DNA of 64,000 nucleotides from JAWWPG01 sp033850885. GTDB lineage: Bacteria; Actinomycetota; Actinomycetes; Propionibacteriales; Nocardioidaceae. Shown here piece after piece: positions 24,058 to 33,624 of the stretch; the stretch's first letter is position 1; every line of letters starts with the position of its first letter. Location of the stretch: NCBI GenBank assembly GCA_033850885.1, contig JAWWPG010000037.1, forward strand, positions 1-64,000. Direction: 5' to 3'. The notes below the pieces were generated by a model. That model was not told the origin of the DNA. It was given only the letters and a program-made list of their open reading frames with translations, and did no database searches. The position numbers were made by a program, and so were the translations under genes.

Positions 24058-25282
24058 CGGCCTTGAACTCCTGCCAGATGTCGTGGTAGGCGGTGTCGGC
24101 CGCCGTCGGCAGCTGAAGCAGCCGGACGCCCTCGGTGAAGTAGCGGGGCAGCACCGTGGCGGTCGAGAGGTTCTTCGGAAGGAACCCGTCGGCCACCAGC
24201 TCGCTGGGGTTGATGCTCTTCTGTGGAGGCTGATAGCCGATGAAGCCGAAGTTCCTCGCGGCCACCTTCGGGTCGAGCAGGTAGTTGATGAAGAACTGCG
24301 CCGCGACCGGGTTGCTGCCCTGGGCGAGCACCACCATCAGGTCGTTGTCGACCATCCCTCTGCCGTCCTGCGGGAACCAGTACCGCAGGACGTCGGCCGA
24401 CTGACCCTTCGGCAGGTAGTACTGCGCGTTGACGACGTCACCCGACCACATCTGGCACAGCCCGTACTGCCCGGCCGGCAGGTCGTTGTACATGGTGATC
24501 GTGACGCGTGGACGGGTCTTGTCGAGCATGTCGTTCAGCTGCGTCCGCATCAGGCGCAGGTCCGCCGGCTCGGTGGTGTTGATGTCGTAGATGCCGTTGC
24601 GAAGCAGCACCATGCCCATCGCCGTGTGCCAGTCGTCGATCACCGCGAGGTTCCCGGCGTACTTCGGGTCCCAGAAGACGTCGTAGGGGTTCTTCCTCGC
24701 CCCGATGTCCTCGGGCACCATGTCGGTTCGCCAGGCGATGCCGGTGGTGTAGACCGAGTACGGCAACGAGTACCGCCAGCCCTGGTCGTACCAGGGGTTC
24801 CTGAACTGCGGCCACAGGTTGGTGATGTTGGTCAGGTAGTCATGCGTCAGCGGCCGAAGCAGGTCCGCGCCGACCAGCTTCCCCAACGAGTCGTAGCTCG
24901 GGAAGTAGAGGTCGAAGCTCAACCCACCGGAGGCGATCTTCGTCAGCGCCTCGTCCTCGTCGTTGAAGGTGGAGACGGAGACGGAGACGCCGTAGAGCTC
25001 CTCGAACCCCTTGACCACCTGAGGGGCAAGGTAGCTCGCATAGTTGTAGATGCGCAGGGTGCTTCCCCGCTGGGGACGAAGTCCGGGCTTGATGGCCGGG
25101 TGCGCGGTGCTGATCGGCCAGCGCACCGGGTGGTCGGGTGCGGGGATCTGTAGCGAGGCCCCGCCGTGAGCGGTGGTTCCGCAGGAGGTCAGCACGCCTG
25201 AGAGCGTGGGAGCTGCCACCCCCGCCAGCATCGCCCCGGCCAGGAACGACCGTCGGCTGACGGGCCTGCCTGGCGGTGGCAT
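24050..25282 (-). CDS. ABC transporter substrate-binding protein (PotD-like), Tat-exported
   Basis: A 410-residue extracellular solute-binding protein. The leader has a twin-arginine motif, SRRSFLAGAMLAG (about 9-21), followed by a cysteine in GVLTSCGTTAHGG, so it is probably a Tat-exported lipoprotein. The mature domain starts TLRIYNYASYLAPQVVKGFE, matching the PotD-family opening. NDEDEALTKIASGG and later aromatic residues form the cleft. The ATG at 25282 has AGGAG 5 bases upstream. The open frame extends to 25336 but would then overlap the operator. Its promoter must lie in the operator-bearing region at 25312-25354, divergent from the aminotransferase. Confidence 0.88.
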   Translation of the reverse strand: MPPPGRPVSRRSFLAGAMLAGVAAPTLSGVLTSCGTTAHGGASLQIPAPDHPVRWPISTAHPAIKPGLRPQRGSTLRIYNYASYLAPQVVKGFEELYGVSVSVSTFNDEDEALTKIASGGLSFDLYFPSYDSLGKLVGADLLRPLTHDYLTNITNLWPQFRNPWYDQGWRYSLPYSVYTTGIAWRTDMVPEDIGARKNPYDVFWDPKYAGNLAVIDDWHTAMGMVLLRNGIYDINTTEPADLRLMRTQLNDMLDKTRPRVTITMYNDLPAGQYGLCQMWSGDVVNAQYYLPKGQSADVLRYWFPQDGRGMVDNDLMVVLAQGSNPVAAQFFINYLLDPKVAARNFGFIGYQPPQKSINPSELVADGFLPKNLSTATVLPRYFTEGVRLLQLPTAADTAYHDIWQEFKAGG

Positions 25283-25311
25283 CCGGTCTCCTGAGGATTG
25301 CGCCTGAACCG

Positions 25312-25354
25312 TTGTCCCTGCCAGACACAGTCGCATAGACTGAACGACCAGTCA
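25312..25354 (+). promoter_or_regulatory. Promoter with TetR-type operator, aminotransferase/potD divergent region
   Basis: TTGTCC (25312-25317), 18-base spacer and TAGACT (25336-25341) form a plus-strand promoter 47 bases before the GTG at 25388. CATAGACTGAAC followed by GACCAGTCA (25334-25354) covers the -10 box. The same 21-base pattern recurs at 28660 and 33640 with the same -10 placement, so repression by steric block is likely. The divergent potD start is 52 bases to the left. Confidence 0.75.
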
Positions 25355-25387
25355 ATCACTTCGGTCGTCCAAGTCAGGAGCCGACAC

Positions 25388-26800
25388 GTGACCACCAGCC
25401 AGACCGTCACTGCGGCGAGCGAGGCCAACGACGCGACGCTTGAGGCGATCATCGCCCAGGAGTCGCAAGCATTCCTGGCCCGACAGCCCGCCAGCCGTGT
25501 TTACTTCGATCGGGCCGCCCGTTCCCTCGCCGGCGGCGCCACCTCCAACTGGCAGATCGCCGAACCGCAGGCGGTCTGGATCAGCCACGGCACGGGTCCC
25601 AAGATGTACGACGTTGACGGCAACGAGTACGCGGACTTCCACGGCGGGTACGGCGTCTCGCTGGCAGGTCACGCCCACCCGGCGATCGTCAAGGCGGTCG
25701 AGGAGCGGGTGCGGCTGGGCACCCACTTCGCCCAGCCGGTGCCGGACGCCGTTGTCGTGGCCGAGGATCTGTGCGCGCGCTTCGACCAGCCGCTGTGGCG
25801 CTTCGCCAACTCCGGCACCGAAGCCACCATGGACGCCGTCCATCTGATGCGGGCATACACGGGCCGGGACAGAGTCATCAAGCTCGAGGGTGGCTACCAC
25901 GGCCACCATGACTCGGTGCAGGTCTCGGTCCTCCCCGAGGCCGACGAGGTCGGTCCGGCGGACCGGCCGCACCCGGTCGCCGCAAACGCCGGCATTCCGC
26001 ACCAGATCCGTGACCTCGTCTCCGTGGTCGCCTTCAACGACCTCGCCGCGGTCAGGCGGGTGCTCGAGGATTTTCCCGGCGAGGTCGCGGGAATGATCCT
26101 CGAACCGATCATGATGAACGCCGGCATCATCCATCCCGAACCCGGCTACCTCGAGGGTCTCCGCGACCTCCTGCACCTGCATGGGGCGCTGCTGACGTAC
26201 GACGAGGTGAAGACCGGTCTGACGACCGGTCCCGGCGGTGTCACCCGGCTGTCCGGCGTCACACCCGACCTGGTCTGCCTGGCCAAGGCGCTGGGTGGAG
26301 GGGTGTCGACAGCGGCCATCGGCGGATGCACGGACGTGATGACGATGATCGCGGACGGCCGCTACGAGCAGGTGGGGACGTTCAACGGGAACCCGCTGGC
26401 GATGGCTGCGGCAAGAGCCATGCTGACCGAGGTACTGACCCCGGAGGCGTACACCCTTCTCGAGCGGCTCAGACAACGCATGGTCGACGGTATCGAGACG
26501 GTCATCGACGAGCACGAGCTGCCGTGGCGGGTCATCACCGCCGGCGCCAAGGGATGCATCTCCTTCCTGCCCGAGCCCATCCGCAACTACCGCGACTTCC
26601 TGATGATCGACGACCGTTACGGGCAGGCGCATTGGCTCGTGCAGCACAATGGCGGGGTGTTCCTTCCGCCATGGGGCAAGGTGGAGCAATGGCTGATCTC
26701 GGTGCAGCACACCGACGCCGACATCGACCGTTTCCTGGCGAACGTCGAGCGGCTCGCCGCTCTGCTGACCGGCTCTGAGCCGGCTAACCAACCCGGATGA
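25388..26800 (+). CDS. Class III PLP aminotransferase (glutamate-1-semialdehyde aminomutase-like)
   Basis: A 470-residue fold-type I aminotransferase. The substrate gateway region GGATSNWQIAEPQAVWISHG is at about 48-67. The PLP region has NSGTEATMDAVHLMRAYTGRD near residue 142, and the Schiff-base lysine is about residue 300 in LAKALGGGVSTAAIGG. It resembles glutamate-1-semialdehyde 2,1-aminomutase but lies in a catabolic cluster far from haem genes, so it is more likely to transaminate an imported amine or amino acid. The GTG at 25388 has GGAG 8 bases upstream. The stop overlaps the PotA-like start as ATGA. Its promoter carries the TetR operator. Confidence 0.85.
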   Translation: MTTSQTVTAASEANDATLEAIIAQESQAFLARQPASRVYFDRAARSLAGGATSNWQIAEPQAVWISHGTGPKMYDVDGNEYADFHGGYGVSLAGHAHPAIVKAVEERVRLGTHFAQPVPDAVVVAEDLCARFDQPLWRFANSGTEATMDAVHLMRAYTGRDRVIKLEGGYHGHHDSVQVSVLPEADEVGPADRPHPVAANAGIPHQIRDLVSVVAFNDLAAVRRVLEDFPGEVAGMILEPIMMNAGIIHPEPGYLEGLRDLLHLHGALLTYDEVKTGLTTGPGGVTRLSGVTPDLVCLAKALGGGVSTAAIGGCTDVMTMIADGRYEQVGTFNGNPLAMAAARAMLTEVLTPEAYTLLERLRQRMVDGIETVIDEHELPWRVITAGAKGCISFLPEPIRNYRDFLMIDDRYGQAHWLVQHNGGVFLPPWGKVEQWLISVQHTDADIDRFLANVERLAALLTGSEPANQPG

Positions 26801-27912
26801 CGGGTGGCCGCGGCCAGCTGGTGCTGCGCTCGCTCGTGAAGCGGTTCGACGAGCACGTCGCCGTCGACACGCTCGACCTCGAGATCGGCTCCGGGGAGTT
26901 CTTCTCGCTGCTCGGGGCGTCCGGATGTGGCAAGACGACCACCCTGCGGATGATCGCCGGCTTCGAGAGACCCGACGCCGGGGCCATCCTCCTCGACGGC
27001 CAGGACCTGGTCCAGGTGCCGCCCCACCAGCGGCCGGTCAACACCGTCTTCCAGTCGTACGCGCTGTTCCCCTTCCTGAGCGTGCGGGAGAACGTCGCCT
27101 TCGGTTTGAAGTACCAGAGCGCGTCCAAGGCGGAGACCCGCGAGCGGGTCGGCAAGGCGCTCGACCTCGTCCAGATGGGATCCCTGGACAAGCGCAAACC
27201 TCACCAGCTGTCCGGCGGCCAGCAGCAACGGGTCGCACTCGCCCGCGCCCTGGTGCTCGAGCCGACCGTCCTCCTGCTCGACGAGCCCATGGGTGCGCTG
27301 GACGCAAAGCTGCGCAAGCAGCTCCAGGTCGAGCTGCGCTCCATTCAGAAGGTCATCGGCACGACGTTCGTCTATGTGACGCACGATCAGGAGGAGGCGC
27401 TGACGATGTCCGACCGGCTCGCGGTGCTGCGCGACGGTCGGCTGATGCAGGTGGGCACCCCGAGCGAGGTCTACTCCAGGCCGGCGAACGCCTACGTGGC
27501 GGGGTTCCTGGGCACCGCCAACCTCTACGACGGAGTTGTCACGGCCGTGGACGGTCCACGGACGACCTGCCGAGTCGGCGGGCTGGACCTGGTGGTGGAA
27601 ACCTGCGATCTGGCAGTGCCCGGCGCCGAGGTGAGCGTCGTGGTCCGTCCGGAACGCGTCCAGGTCTGCTCTGCCGACGACGACACCGACCGGGGCGGCG
27701 ACAACGTCCTGCACGGGCGCGTCGACCATCTCGTGTTCCGCGGGGCGCAGACGCAGGTCATCGTGAGCATCGCGGACATCAGCATGGTTTCCGACGTGGC
27801 GAACGTCCATGGGGAGGTGCCGCTGTGGCTGCATGAGGAGAAGGAGGTGGGTCTGTGGATCTCCCCCTCGGCGGCCCGGTTGCTGCCTCGCGGCGACGAG
27901 ATCGCATCCTAG
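26797..27912 (+). CDS. ABC transporter ATP-binding protein (PotA-like)
   Basis: A 371-residue ATPase that powers the PotBCD-like importer encoded divergently. Walker A is GASGCGKTT (about 40-48). The Q-loop is in NTVFQSYALFPF (about 85-96). The signature is LSGGQQQRVALARAL (about 137-151) and Walker B is LLLDEPMGALD (about 160). The switch histidine is in YVTHDQEEA. A TOBE domain occupies about 285-360 with VVVRPERVQV. The start overlaps the aminotransferase stop as ATGA, so the ATPase and the aminotransferase are made together. This ties the transporter to the catabolic enzyme. Confidence 0.9.
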   Translation: MTGGRGQLVLRSLVKRFDEHVAVDTLDLEIGSGEFFSLLGASGCGKTTTLRMIAGFERPDAGAILLDGQDLVQVPPHQRPVNTVFQSYALFPFLSVRENVAFGLKYQSASKAETRERVGKALDLVQMGSLDKRKPHQLSGGQQQRVALARALVLEPTVLLLDEPMGALDAKLRKQLQVELRSIQKVIGTTFVYVTHDQEEALTMSDRLAVLRDGRLMQVGTPSEVYSRPANAYVAGFLGTANLYDGVVTAVDGPRTTCRVGGLDLVVETCDLAVPGAEVSVVVRPERVQVCSADDDTDRGGDNVLHGRVDHLVFRGAQTQVIVSIADISMVSDVANVHGEVPLWLHEEKEVGLWISPSAARLLPRGDEIAS

Positions 27913-27980
27913 GCTCGGCGGGCAGTCGGCCCCGAGACCGGCTGGCCGTCCCGATCCTTCGGTCTCACCCAGCCGATCGG

Positions 27981-28610
27981 CTACGACGGCTGCCAGCCGA
28001 AGCTGAGCTCGGCCGACGCGAACCGCATGGCGATCCGGTAGGCCCGCCGAGGGTCGACGACCGGGTCCTCGAGCGCCACCTGGATCGACAGTCCGTCCAG
28101 CAGGGCAGCGAAGGCGACCGCGAACTCCTCTGCGTCGACGACGCTGATCTCGCCGGTGTGGACACCGTCTCGGACCACCTGCGCGATCATGGAGCGCCAC
28201 CGCTGGTCGAGCTCCACCCGGTCCTTCTTGACCTCCGGATGCCGGAACGCCTGTGCCCACAGGTCGAACCAAAGACCCCAGGCGCCGGCGATCTCGCCCT
28301 TGGCCTGAGGCACGCACGTCAGGCGCACCAGGGTCTCGAGGCGCGGCACCAGCGACGTGGTGCTCGAGAGGAGCTGGTCCGCGGTGGTGTAGAAGGACTG
28401 CTCGGAGTAGCGCAGTGCTTCCGTGAGCAGCCGGTCCTTGGTGCCGAAGTAGTAGATGACCAAGGCCGGGCTGGCGCCGACCCGCTCCGCGACGTCGGCG
28501 ATCCGGGTCTCGCCGAAGCCCCGCTCCGCGATCAGCTCTGCGGCGGCGGCAAGCATCCGGTCGCGTCGATGATCGGCGACGACATCGGTGCTGGTCTTGA
28601 CTGCCATCAT
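27981..28610 (-). CDS. TetR family regulator of the amine catabolic cluster
   Basis: A TetR repressor of about 209 residues. The helix-turn-helix lies at about residues 14-60 (RMLAAAAELIAERGFGETRI, then VAERVGASPALVIYYFGTKDRL). The C-terminal ligand domain is helical with LWFDLWAQAFRHPEVK and FAALLDGLSIQVAL, as in BetI-like and related regulators. The start is uncertain: tandem ATGs at 28610 and 28607 suit the family N terminus, while an ATG at 28661 lies inside the operator. It is transcribed away from the operator at 28660, so autoregulation is expected. Two further copies of the site flank neighbouring divergent genes, making it the likely controller of 22.2-34.9 kb. Confidence 0.85.
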   Translation of the reverse strand: MMAVKTSTDVVADHRRDRMLAAAAELIAERGFGETRIADVAERVGASPALVIYYFGTKDRLLTEALRYSEQSFYTTADQLLSSTTSLVPRLETLVRLTCVPQAKGEIAGAWGLWFDLWAQAFRHPEVKKDRVELDQRWRSMIAQVVRDGVHTGEISVVDAEEFAVAFAALLDGLSIQVALEDPVVDPRRAYRIAMRFASAELSFGWQPS

Positions 28611-28637
28611 GCGATCCGGTTCTTCGAGCAGGAGGCT

Positions 28638-28680
28638 TGTGGCGCAGCGTAACACGCCCATAAACTGAACAGTCAGTCAG
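28638..28680 (+). promoter_or_regulatory. Promoter with TetR-type operator, oxidoreductase/tetR divergent region
   Basis: TTGTGG (28638-28643), 18-base spacer and TAAACT (28662-28667) form a plus-strand promoter. CATAAACTGAAC followed by AGTCAGTCA (28660-28680) overlaps the -10. The spacing to the ATG at 28706 (44 bases from the -10) matches that at the two sister promoters and supports that start rather than the ATG at 28682. Confidence 0.75.
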
Positions 28681-28705
28681 GATGACCTCTGAGAACGGCG
28701 GCGCG

Positions 28706-30352
28706 ATGACCCACTCGTACGACGCGATCGTGGTCGGAGGCGGGCACAACGGTCTCGTCGCCGCCGCATACCTGGCCAGGGCGGGGCTCAGCACGGTCGT
28801 TCTCGAGGCCAGGCACGCGACCGGCGGCGCAGCGACCACCGAGCGCCCATGGCCCGAGCATCCGGGCCTTTCGGTGACGCGACTCTCCTACGTCATGAGC
28901 CTGATGCCGCCCACGATCCTGCGCGACCTCTCGCTCGCCGAGCACGGATACCGGGTTCACCCGATGGGCCCCTACTACCAGGCCTTCCCGGACGGGGGCT
29001 CGCTGACGATCTACGACGACGACCCCGAGCGGACGTACGACGAGATCGCGCGCTGGTCGGCGAAGGACGCCCGGGCCTGGGGGAAGTGGAACGACTGGCT
29101 GGAACACCTCGCGGATGTGATGGCGCCGATGCTGCTGACGGTGCCCCCGACCCTCGGCTCCCACGACCCGAGCGACCTGGTTGGCCTCGCGAGACTGGCC
29201 TGGCGCAACCGGGGTGTCGACGCGCGGACCGTCGCTGACCTGACCCGGCTGATGACGATGAGCATCGCGGACCTCCTCGACGACTGGTTCGACTCCCCTC
29301 AGGTGAAGGGCGCGATGGCGGTCAACGGGGTGATCGGCACCTGGGCCGGTCCCTACGAGCCAGGTACGGCTTACGTGATGGCGCACCACTCGATCGGCGA
29401 CGTCGGGGACGGACAGCTGGGGAGCTGGGGCTATCCCGAAGGTGGGATGGGAGCGGTGTCAGCCGCCATCCGCAGGTCCGCCGAGTCGTTCGGTGCCGAG
29501 GTGCGCACCAACGCGAGGGTCGACCACCTGCTGGTTCGTGACGGTCGTGTCGAGGGAGCGGTGCTGCGAGACGGCGAGGAGGTCCGCGGCGCCCTCGTCG
29601 TGACGAGCCTGCATCCGAGGATCGCGTTCCTCGAGCAGGTGGGCATCGCCAACCTGCCGGAGGACTTTGCACAGGACATCGCCCGCTGGCGGTCACGCAG
29701 CGGCGTGGTCAAGATCAACCTCGCGCTGGGTGAGCTGCCGAACTTCACTGCCGACCCCCACGACGGGCAGGCCGAACACCACACCGGGTCGGTCGAGATG
29801 GCGCCCAGCATGGACTTCATCGAGCGGGCATTCGTGGACGCTCGCGAGGGCCGCCCGGCGACGGCTCCCTTCTGCGACGGTGTCATCCCGACCACACTCG
29901 ACAAGACGCTCAACCCCGACGGCACGCACATCTTCTCGCTGTTCACCCAGTGGGTACCTGCAGACTGGAGCGGCGCACCGCACACCTCGGAGCTCGACGC
30001 CTACGCCGACCGCGTGATCGACCTGTACGACGCCGTTGCACCGAACTTCAAGGCATCGATCATCGCCCGCGACATCGTCGGGCCGTACGAGATGGAAACC
30101 GAGTACGGACTCGTCGGTGGAAACATCTTCCATGGTGAGCTGTCGCTCGAGCAGCTGTTCCATCTGCGGCCGGCTCCCGGGTACGCGGACTACCGCACGC
30201 CGATCAAAGGTCTCTACAACGCGAGCTCTGCAACCCATGGCGGCGGCGGAGTGTGCGGGATCCCAGGCATGCAGGCGGCTCGCGCCGCGTTGCACGACGT
30301 CGCGTCGCCGAAGCTGTCGCCCCGCTCATGGTTGACGTCGCACCGCCGGTAG
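28706..30352 (+). CDS. Phytoene dehydrogenase-like FAD oxidoreductase (PYROXD2-like)
   Basis: A 548-residue NAD(P)/FAD-dependent oxidoreductase. The Rossmann motif YDAIVVGGGHNGLVAAAYLA begins at residue 5, and ARHATGGAATTE follows. The C-terminal FAD motif is GLYNASSATHGGGGVCGIPG (about 505-524). It belongs with the carotenoid-desaturase-like NAD(P)/FAD enzymes usually labelled PYROXD2, and no carotenoid gene is near. A catabolic oxidation of an amine or alcohol intermediate is inferred from context. The start at 28706 (MTHSYDA) is preferred to 28682, which falls immediately after the operator. The acyl-CoA synthetase starts inside its 3' end. Confidence 0.83.
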   Translation: MTHSYDAIVVGGGHNGLVAAAYLARAGLSTVVLEARHATGGAATTERPWPEHPGLSVTRLSYVMSLMPPTILRDLSLAEHGYRVHPMGPYYQAFPDGGSLTIYDDDPERTYDEIARWSAKDARAWGKWNDWLEHLADVMAPMLLTVPPTLGSHDPSDLVGLARLAWRNRGVDARTVADLTRLMTMSIADLLDDWFDSPQVKGAMAVNGVIGTWAGPYEPGTAYVMAHHSIGDVGDGQLGSWGYPEGGMGAVSAAIRRSAESFGAEVRTNARVDHLLVRDGRVEGAVLRDGEEVRGALVVTSLHPRIAFLEQVGIANLPEDFAQDIARWRSRSGVVKINLALGELPNFTADPHDGQAEHHTGSVEMAPSMDFIERAFVDAREGRPATAPFCDGVIPTTLDKTLNPDGTHIFSLFTQWVPADWSGAPHTSELDAYADRVIDLYDAVAPNFKASIIARDIVGPYEMETEYGLVGGNIFHGELSLEQLFHLRPAPGYADYRTPIKGLYNASSATHGGGGVCGIPGMQAARAALHDVASPKLSPRSWLTSHRR

Positions 30353-32442
30353 GGCCGCGGGTCGATGGGCACCTGACCAGGATGCTGGAGGCCCGCTCGA
30401 TCGCGGTCGTCGGCGCAACCGAGCGGGCCGGCTCGTTCGGCCGTCGGCTGTCGACAGAGGCCTTGCGGAGTCCTTCCAAGCCTCGGGTCTACCTGGTGCA
30501 TCCGCGACACGCGACCGTCCTCGGCAACGCCTGCCTCCCCGCACTGGCCGACGTGCCTGAGCCGGTCGACCTGGTCCTCCTCGGCGTACCCGACCACGCC
30601 CTGGTGGCTCAGCTGCAGGTTGCCGCCGAGCGAGGCGACGCAGGTGCCGTCGTCTTCGGCAGCGCCCCCGGTATCGGTGCGCAGCTGGCCGCCGCTGCCG
30701 GCGACATGGCCCTGTGCGGGGCGAGCTGCATGGGTTTCGTCAACGTGGCCAGGGGTGTGCGCGCCATCGGCTACCTGGAACGAGATCCGCTGCCCGTCGG
30801 GGGCATCGCCCTGGTGAGCCACTCGGGATCCGTGTTCTCGGCAATGCTGCGGACGCATCGCCGTCTCGAGTACTCACTTGCGGTGTCATCGGGCCAGGAG
30901 CTGGTGACGCACGCCGCCGACTACCTGGCGTACGCCCTCGGGCTCGAGGAGACACGCGTCGTCGGCTTGTTCCTGGAGACTCTTCGCGACGTACCCAGGT
31001 TCCGGAGCTGCCTCGCTGACGCGGCGGAACGGGATGTCCCGGTGGTGGCGCTGACCGTGGGGGTGTCCCCGGCGGGGCGGTCACTGGTCGAGGCACACTC
31101 CGGCGCCCTGGCGGGAGACGACGCGGCGTGGGAGGCCCTGTTCGCGGCCTACGGTGTGCACCGGGCTGACGGTCTGGACACCTTCGTCGACTCGCTGGAG
31201 GCGTTCTCCATCGGTCGCAGGGTGGCGGCATCATCGTCGTCGTCCGCGTCCCCGGGCATTGCGACCGTCCACGACTCCGGTGCCGAGCGGGTGCTGGTCG
31301 CCGACGTCGCCCAGCGGGCCGGGGTCGGGTTCGCCGACATCTCCCCGTCGACGCGGGCCCGGCTGGCGGGTCTGCTCGGACCGGGCCTGCAGCCGGTGAA
31401 CCCGCTTGACGTCTGGAGCACCGGGACCGACACCGCAAAGCTCTTCACTGAGTGCATGGCGGCTCTCTCCGACGACGAGTCGGTCGCGGTGGTCGTCCTC
31501 GCCGTCGACCTGGTGACGGAGTATGACGAGGACGACGCGTATCCAGTCGCGGTCGAGGCCCTGCTTCGACATACTGAGAAGCCAGTCGTGGTGCTCGGCA
31601 ACCTGGCTTCTGCTGTTGACCAGGTGCTGGCGGGGCGACTCCGGACCCAGGGCGTGCCGGTCCTGGAGGGGACCCGGTCCGGTCTGAGCGCTCTCGCCCA
31701 CCTGCTCGCCGGCCGTCCTCACCTCCCGGTCCCCGCGGTGATCGAGGAGGAGCGACGCGGACGGTGGCGAGACCTGCTGGCCAGCGGCCGGCCGGACCAC
31801 GCGACCTCGTTGCGCCTGCTGGCCGACTACGGGCTGAGTACGGCGGCCGCCTGTCCGGCGGGTTCCTCGGGGGAAGCCGTCGATGCGGCGGCAGCGGCCG
31901 GGTACCCGGTGGTCCTGAAGACGGACGATCCCACCATCGCGCACAAGGCCGCAGTCGCTGGGGTGAGGCTTGGCCTGCATGACGCTGAGTCCGTCGCTGC
32001 CGCGTACGGCGATCTGGCCAGCCGCCTCGGTCCGAGGGTGACGGTCCAGCACCAGGTGCCGGCCGGCGCCGAGCTCTACGTCGGCCTGCTTCGCGACCCG
32101 CTGGTAGGCCCACTCGTGGTGGTGGCCGCCGGCGGAACCCTGGTCGGGCTGCTCGGGGCGCGACGGGTTGCGCTGCCTGCCTTCGACGAGGCCGCGGCGC
32201 GGGCGGTGCTGGGCGAGCTCAGCGTCGCGCGGCTCCTGGAGGGTTCGGACGTGCGCTCAGTTGTCGAGTCGGTGCTCGGGATCTCCCAGATCGCGGCCGA
32301 GCTCGGCGACGTACTCGAGGCGCTCGACGTGAACCCGTTGATCGTCACCTCAGACGGAGCCGTTGCCGTCGACGCCCTCGTCGTCCCGGTTGCTGCACCC
32401 GGATCAGACGCTGCCGGACCTCGAGACCTCGGGAAAGGGTAG
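30328..32442 (+). CDS. ADP-forming acyl-CoA synthetase (acetate-CoA ligase family), fused alpha-beta
   Basis: A 704-residue NDP-forming acyl-CoA synthetase with the alpha part first (CoA-binding, then two CoA-ligase domains, to about 455) and the ATP-grasp beta part after it (about 480-690). RSIAVVGATERAGSFGRRL opens the CoA-binding domain. The phosphohistidine is about residue 256 in VEAHSGALAGDD. GYPVVLKTDDPTIAHKAAVAGVRLG (in part) marks the ATP-grasp region. It activates a carboxylate to its CoA thioester using ATP with release of ADP. The ATG at 30328 overlaps the oxidoreductase gene by 25 bases. Its 3' end overlaps the convergent gene by 39 bases. Confidence 0.83.
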   Translation: MVDVAPPVGPRVDGHLTRMLEARSIAVVGATERAGSFGRRLSTEALRSPSKPRVYLVHPRHATVLGNACLPALADVPEPVDLVLLGVPDHALVAQLQVAAERGDAGAVVFGSAPGIGAQLAAAAGDMALCGASCMGFVNVARGVRAIGYLERDPLPVGGIALVSHSGSVFSAMLRTHRRLEYSLAVSSGQELVTHAADYLAYALGLEETRVVGLFLETLRDVPRFRSCLADAAERDVPVVALTVGVSPAGRSLVEAHSGALAGDDAAWEALFAAYGVHRADGLDTFVDSLEAFSIGRRVAASSSSSASPGIATVHDSGAERVLVADVAQRAGVGFADISPSTRARLAGLLGPGLQPVNPLDVWSTGTDTAKLFTECMAALSDDESVAVVVLAVDLVTEYDEDDAYPVAVEALLRHTEKPVVVLGNLASAVDQVLAGRLRTQGVPVLEGTRSGLSALAHLLAGRPHLPVPAVIEEERRGRWRDLLASGRPDHATSLRLLADYGLSTAAACPAGSSGEAVDAAAAAGYPVVLKTDDPTIAHKAAVAGVRLGLHDAESVAAAYGDLASRLGPRVTVQHQVPAGAELYVGLLRDPLVGPLVVVAAGGTLVGLLGARRVALPAFDEAAARAVLGELSVARLLEGSDVRSVVESVLGISQIAAELGDVLEALDVNPLIVTSDGAVAVDALVVPVAAPGSDAAGPRDLGKG

Positions 32443-33624
32443 CGCGATCGGGTCGGCGGCCAGCCTGCTGCGGCCGTCCTCGTCGAACCGGTTGAGGCCC
32501 AGGTCCGTCGTGTCGACGACGTCGGTTCGTCCGTCGAGCGCGAGATCCGCAGCCGCCTTGGAGATCCCGGGTCCCCACATCATGCCGTGGCCCCCGGCGC
32601 TCGCGACCACGGTGCCCTCGATAGGACCGTTGGAGTCGATCGCCGCGCCGAGGATGGGGAGATGGTCGGGGGTGTAGTCGATGGTGGCGGCCCACGCCTT
32701 GCGGAGCTCGAGGCCGGCGGTGACCGGAAGCAGGTCCGCGACCCGCTGACGCATCTGCTGGTAGAAGACCCAGTCGAACTCGGTCGCTTCGCCCGGGGTC
32801 TCGTCGGGGTTGCTCATCCCCCACAGCAGGCCAGCTTCCTCGGGCCGCCAGTAGATGCCCGACGCGACGTCGAACACCATCGGCAGCCGGACCGGCGCCA
32901 GATCGGGGTGGGGGGCGGTCACCACGACTTGGTGGCGCACGCCGGCGGTGGGCACCCTGGCTCCGGCCAGCCTGCCCACCGCGGCCAGTGTCGGGCCACC
33001 GGTCAGGACGACAGTCTCGGTGGCGATGTCGCCGGCCGCCGTGCGCACGGCCACGACCCGGCCGCCACGAATGTCCAACCCGGTGAACGCGGTGCGTTCG
33101 GCGACCTCCACACCGGCCTGGGAGAGGGCGGTCGCGTACGCGAGCACGTTGCGCGTGGGGTCTATGTAGCCGTCGCCGGGAGCGAACGTACCTCCGAGGG
33201 TCTGTCCCGGCCGCATCGACGGGTTGAGCTCGTCGAGCTCACCCGCACTCACCCAGCGCACGTCAAGGCCAACCCGCTGCTGCATCACCATCCGATCCTT
33301 GGCGGCTGCAGCCTCTTCCGCGGTGAAGCAGGGCAGGAAGTAGCCCTGGGCGACGAAACCCGAGTCGATACCGAGCAGCTCGCGCTGACCGGCGTAGAAG
33401 TCGCGACTGAACAGACCGAGCCGGACGGCCGTCTCGGTGCCACCCTGCGCGCGGACCATGCCCGCGGCCCGTGAGCTGGCGCCCTTGCCGAGGGTGGCCG
33501 CCTCGACGAGCAGCACCCGGGAGAGGCCGGCCCGCTTGAGGAACCAGGCGCACCAGGCGCCGATCGTGCCGCCGCCGACGATGACGGCGTCGGCGGTATC
33601 CGGCAGGCGAGAGACACTGGTCAC
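32404..33624 (-). CDS. FAD-dependent amine/amino-acid oxidoreductase (DAO family)
   Basis: A 406-residue DAO-superfamily flavoenzyme related to sarcosine oxidase, glycine oxidase and dimethylglycine dehydrogenase-like proteins. ADAVIVGGGTIGAWCAWFLKRAG (about 12-34, split by position) binds FAD, and SRAAGMVRAQGG follows. The C-terminal DHLPILG and VVASAGGHGMMWGPGISKAAADL (in part) close the FAD fold. It likely oxidises a secondary amine or amino acid. The GTG at 33624 lies only 16 bases from the operator at 33640. The gene is divergent from the acyl-CoA dehydrogenase and convergent with the acyl-CoA synthetase. Confidence 0.85.
   Translation of the reverse strand: MTSVSRLPDTADAVIVGGGTIGAWCAWFLKRAGLSRVLLVEAATLGKGASSRAAGMVRAQGGTETAVRLGLFSRDFYAGQRELLGIDSGFVAQGYFLPCFTAEEAAAAKDRMVMQQRVGLDVRWVSAGELDELNPSMRPGQTLGGTFAPGDGYIDPTRNVLAYATALSQAGVEVAERTAFTGLDIRGGRVVAVRTAAGDIATETVVLTGGPTLAAVGRLAGARVPTAGVRHQVVVTAPHPDLAPVRLPMVFDVASGIYWRPEEAGLLWGMSNPDETPGEATEFDWVFYQQMRQRVADLLPVTAGLELRKAWAATIDYTPDHLPILGAAIDSNGPIEGTVVASAGGHGMMWGPGISKAAADLALDGRTDVVDTTDLGLNRFDEDGRSRLAADPIALPFPEVSRSGSV

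Noticed and set aside
26617..28839. Minus-strand open frame of 740 codons across the ABC ATPase and tetR
   Set aside because: It is antisense to conserved ATPase motifs and shows no recognisable protein family. The tetR and ATPase readings are strongly supported instead.
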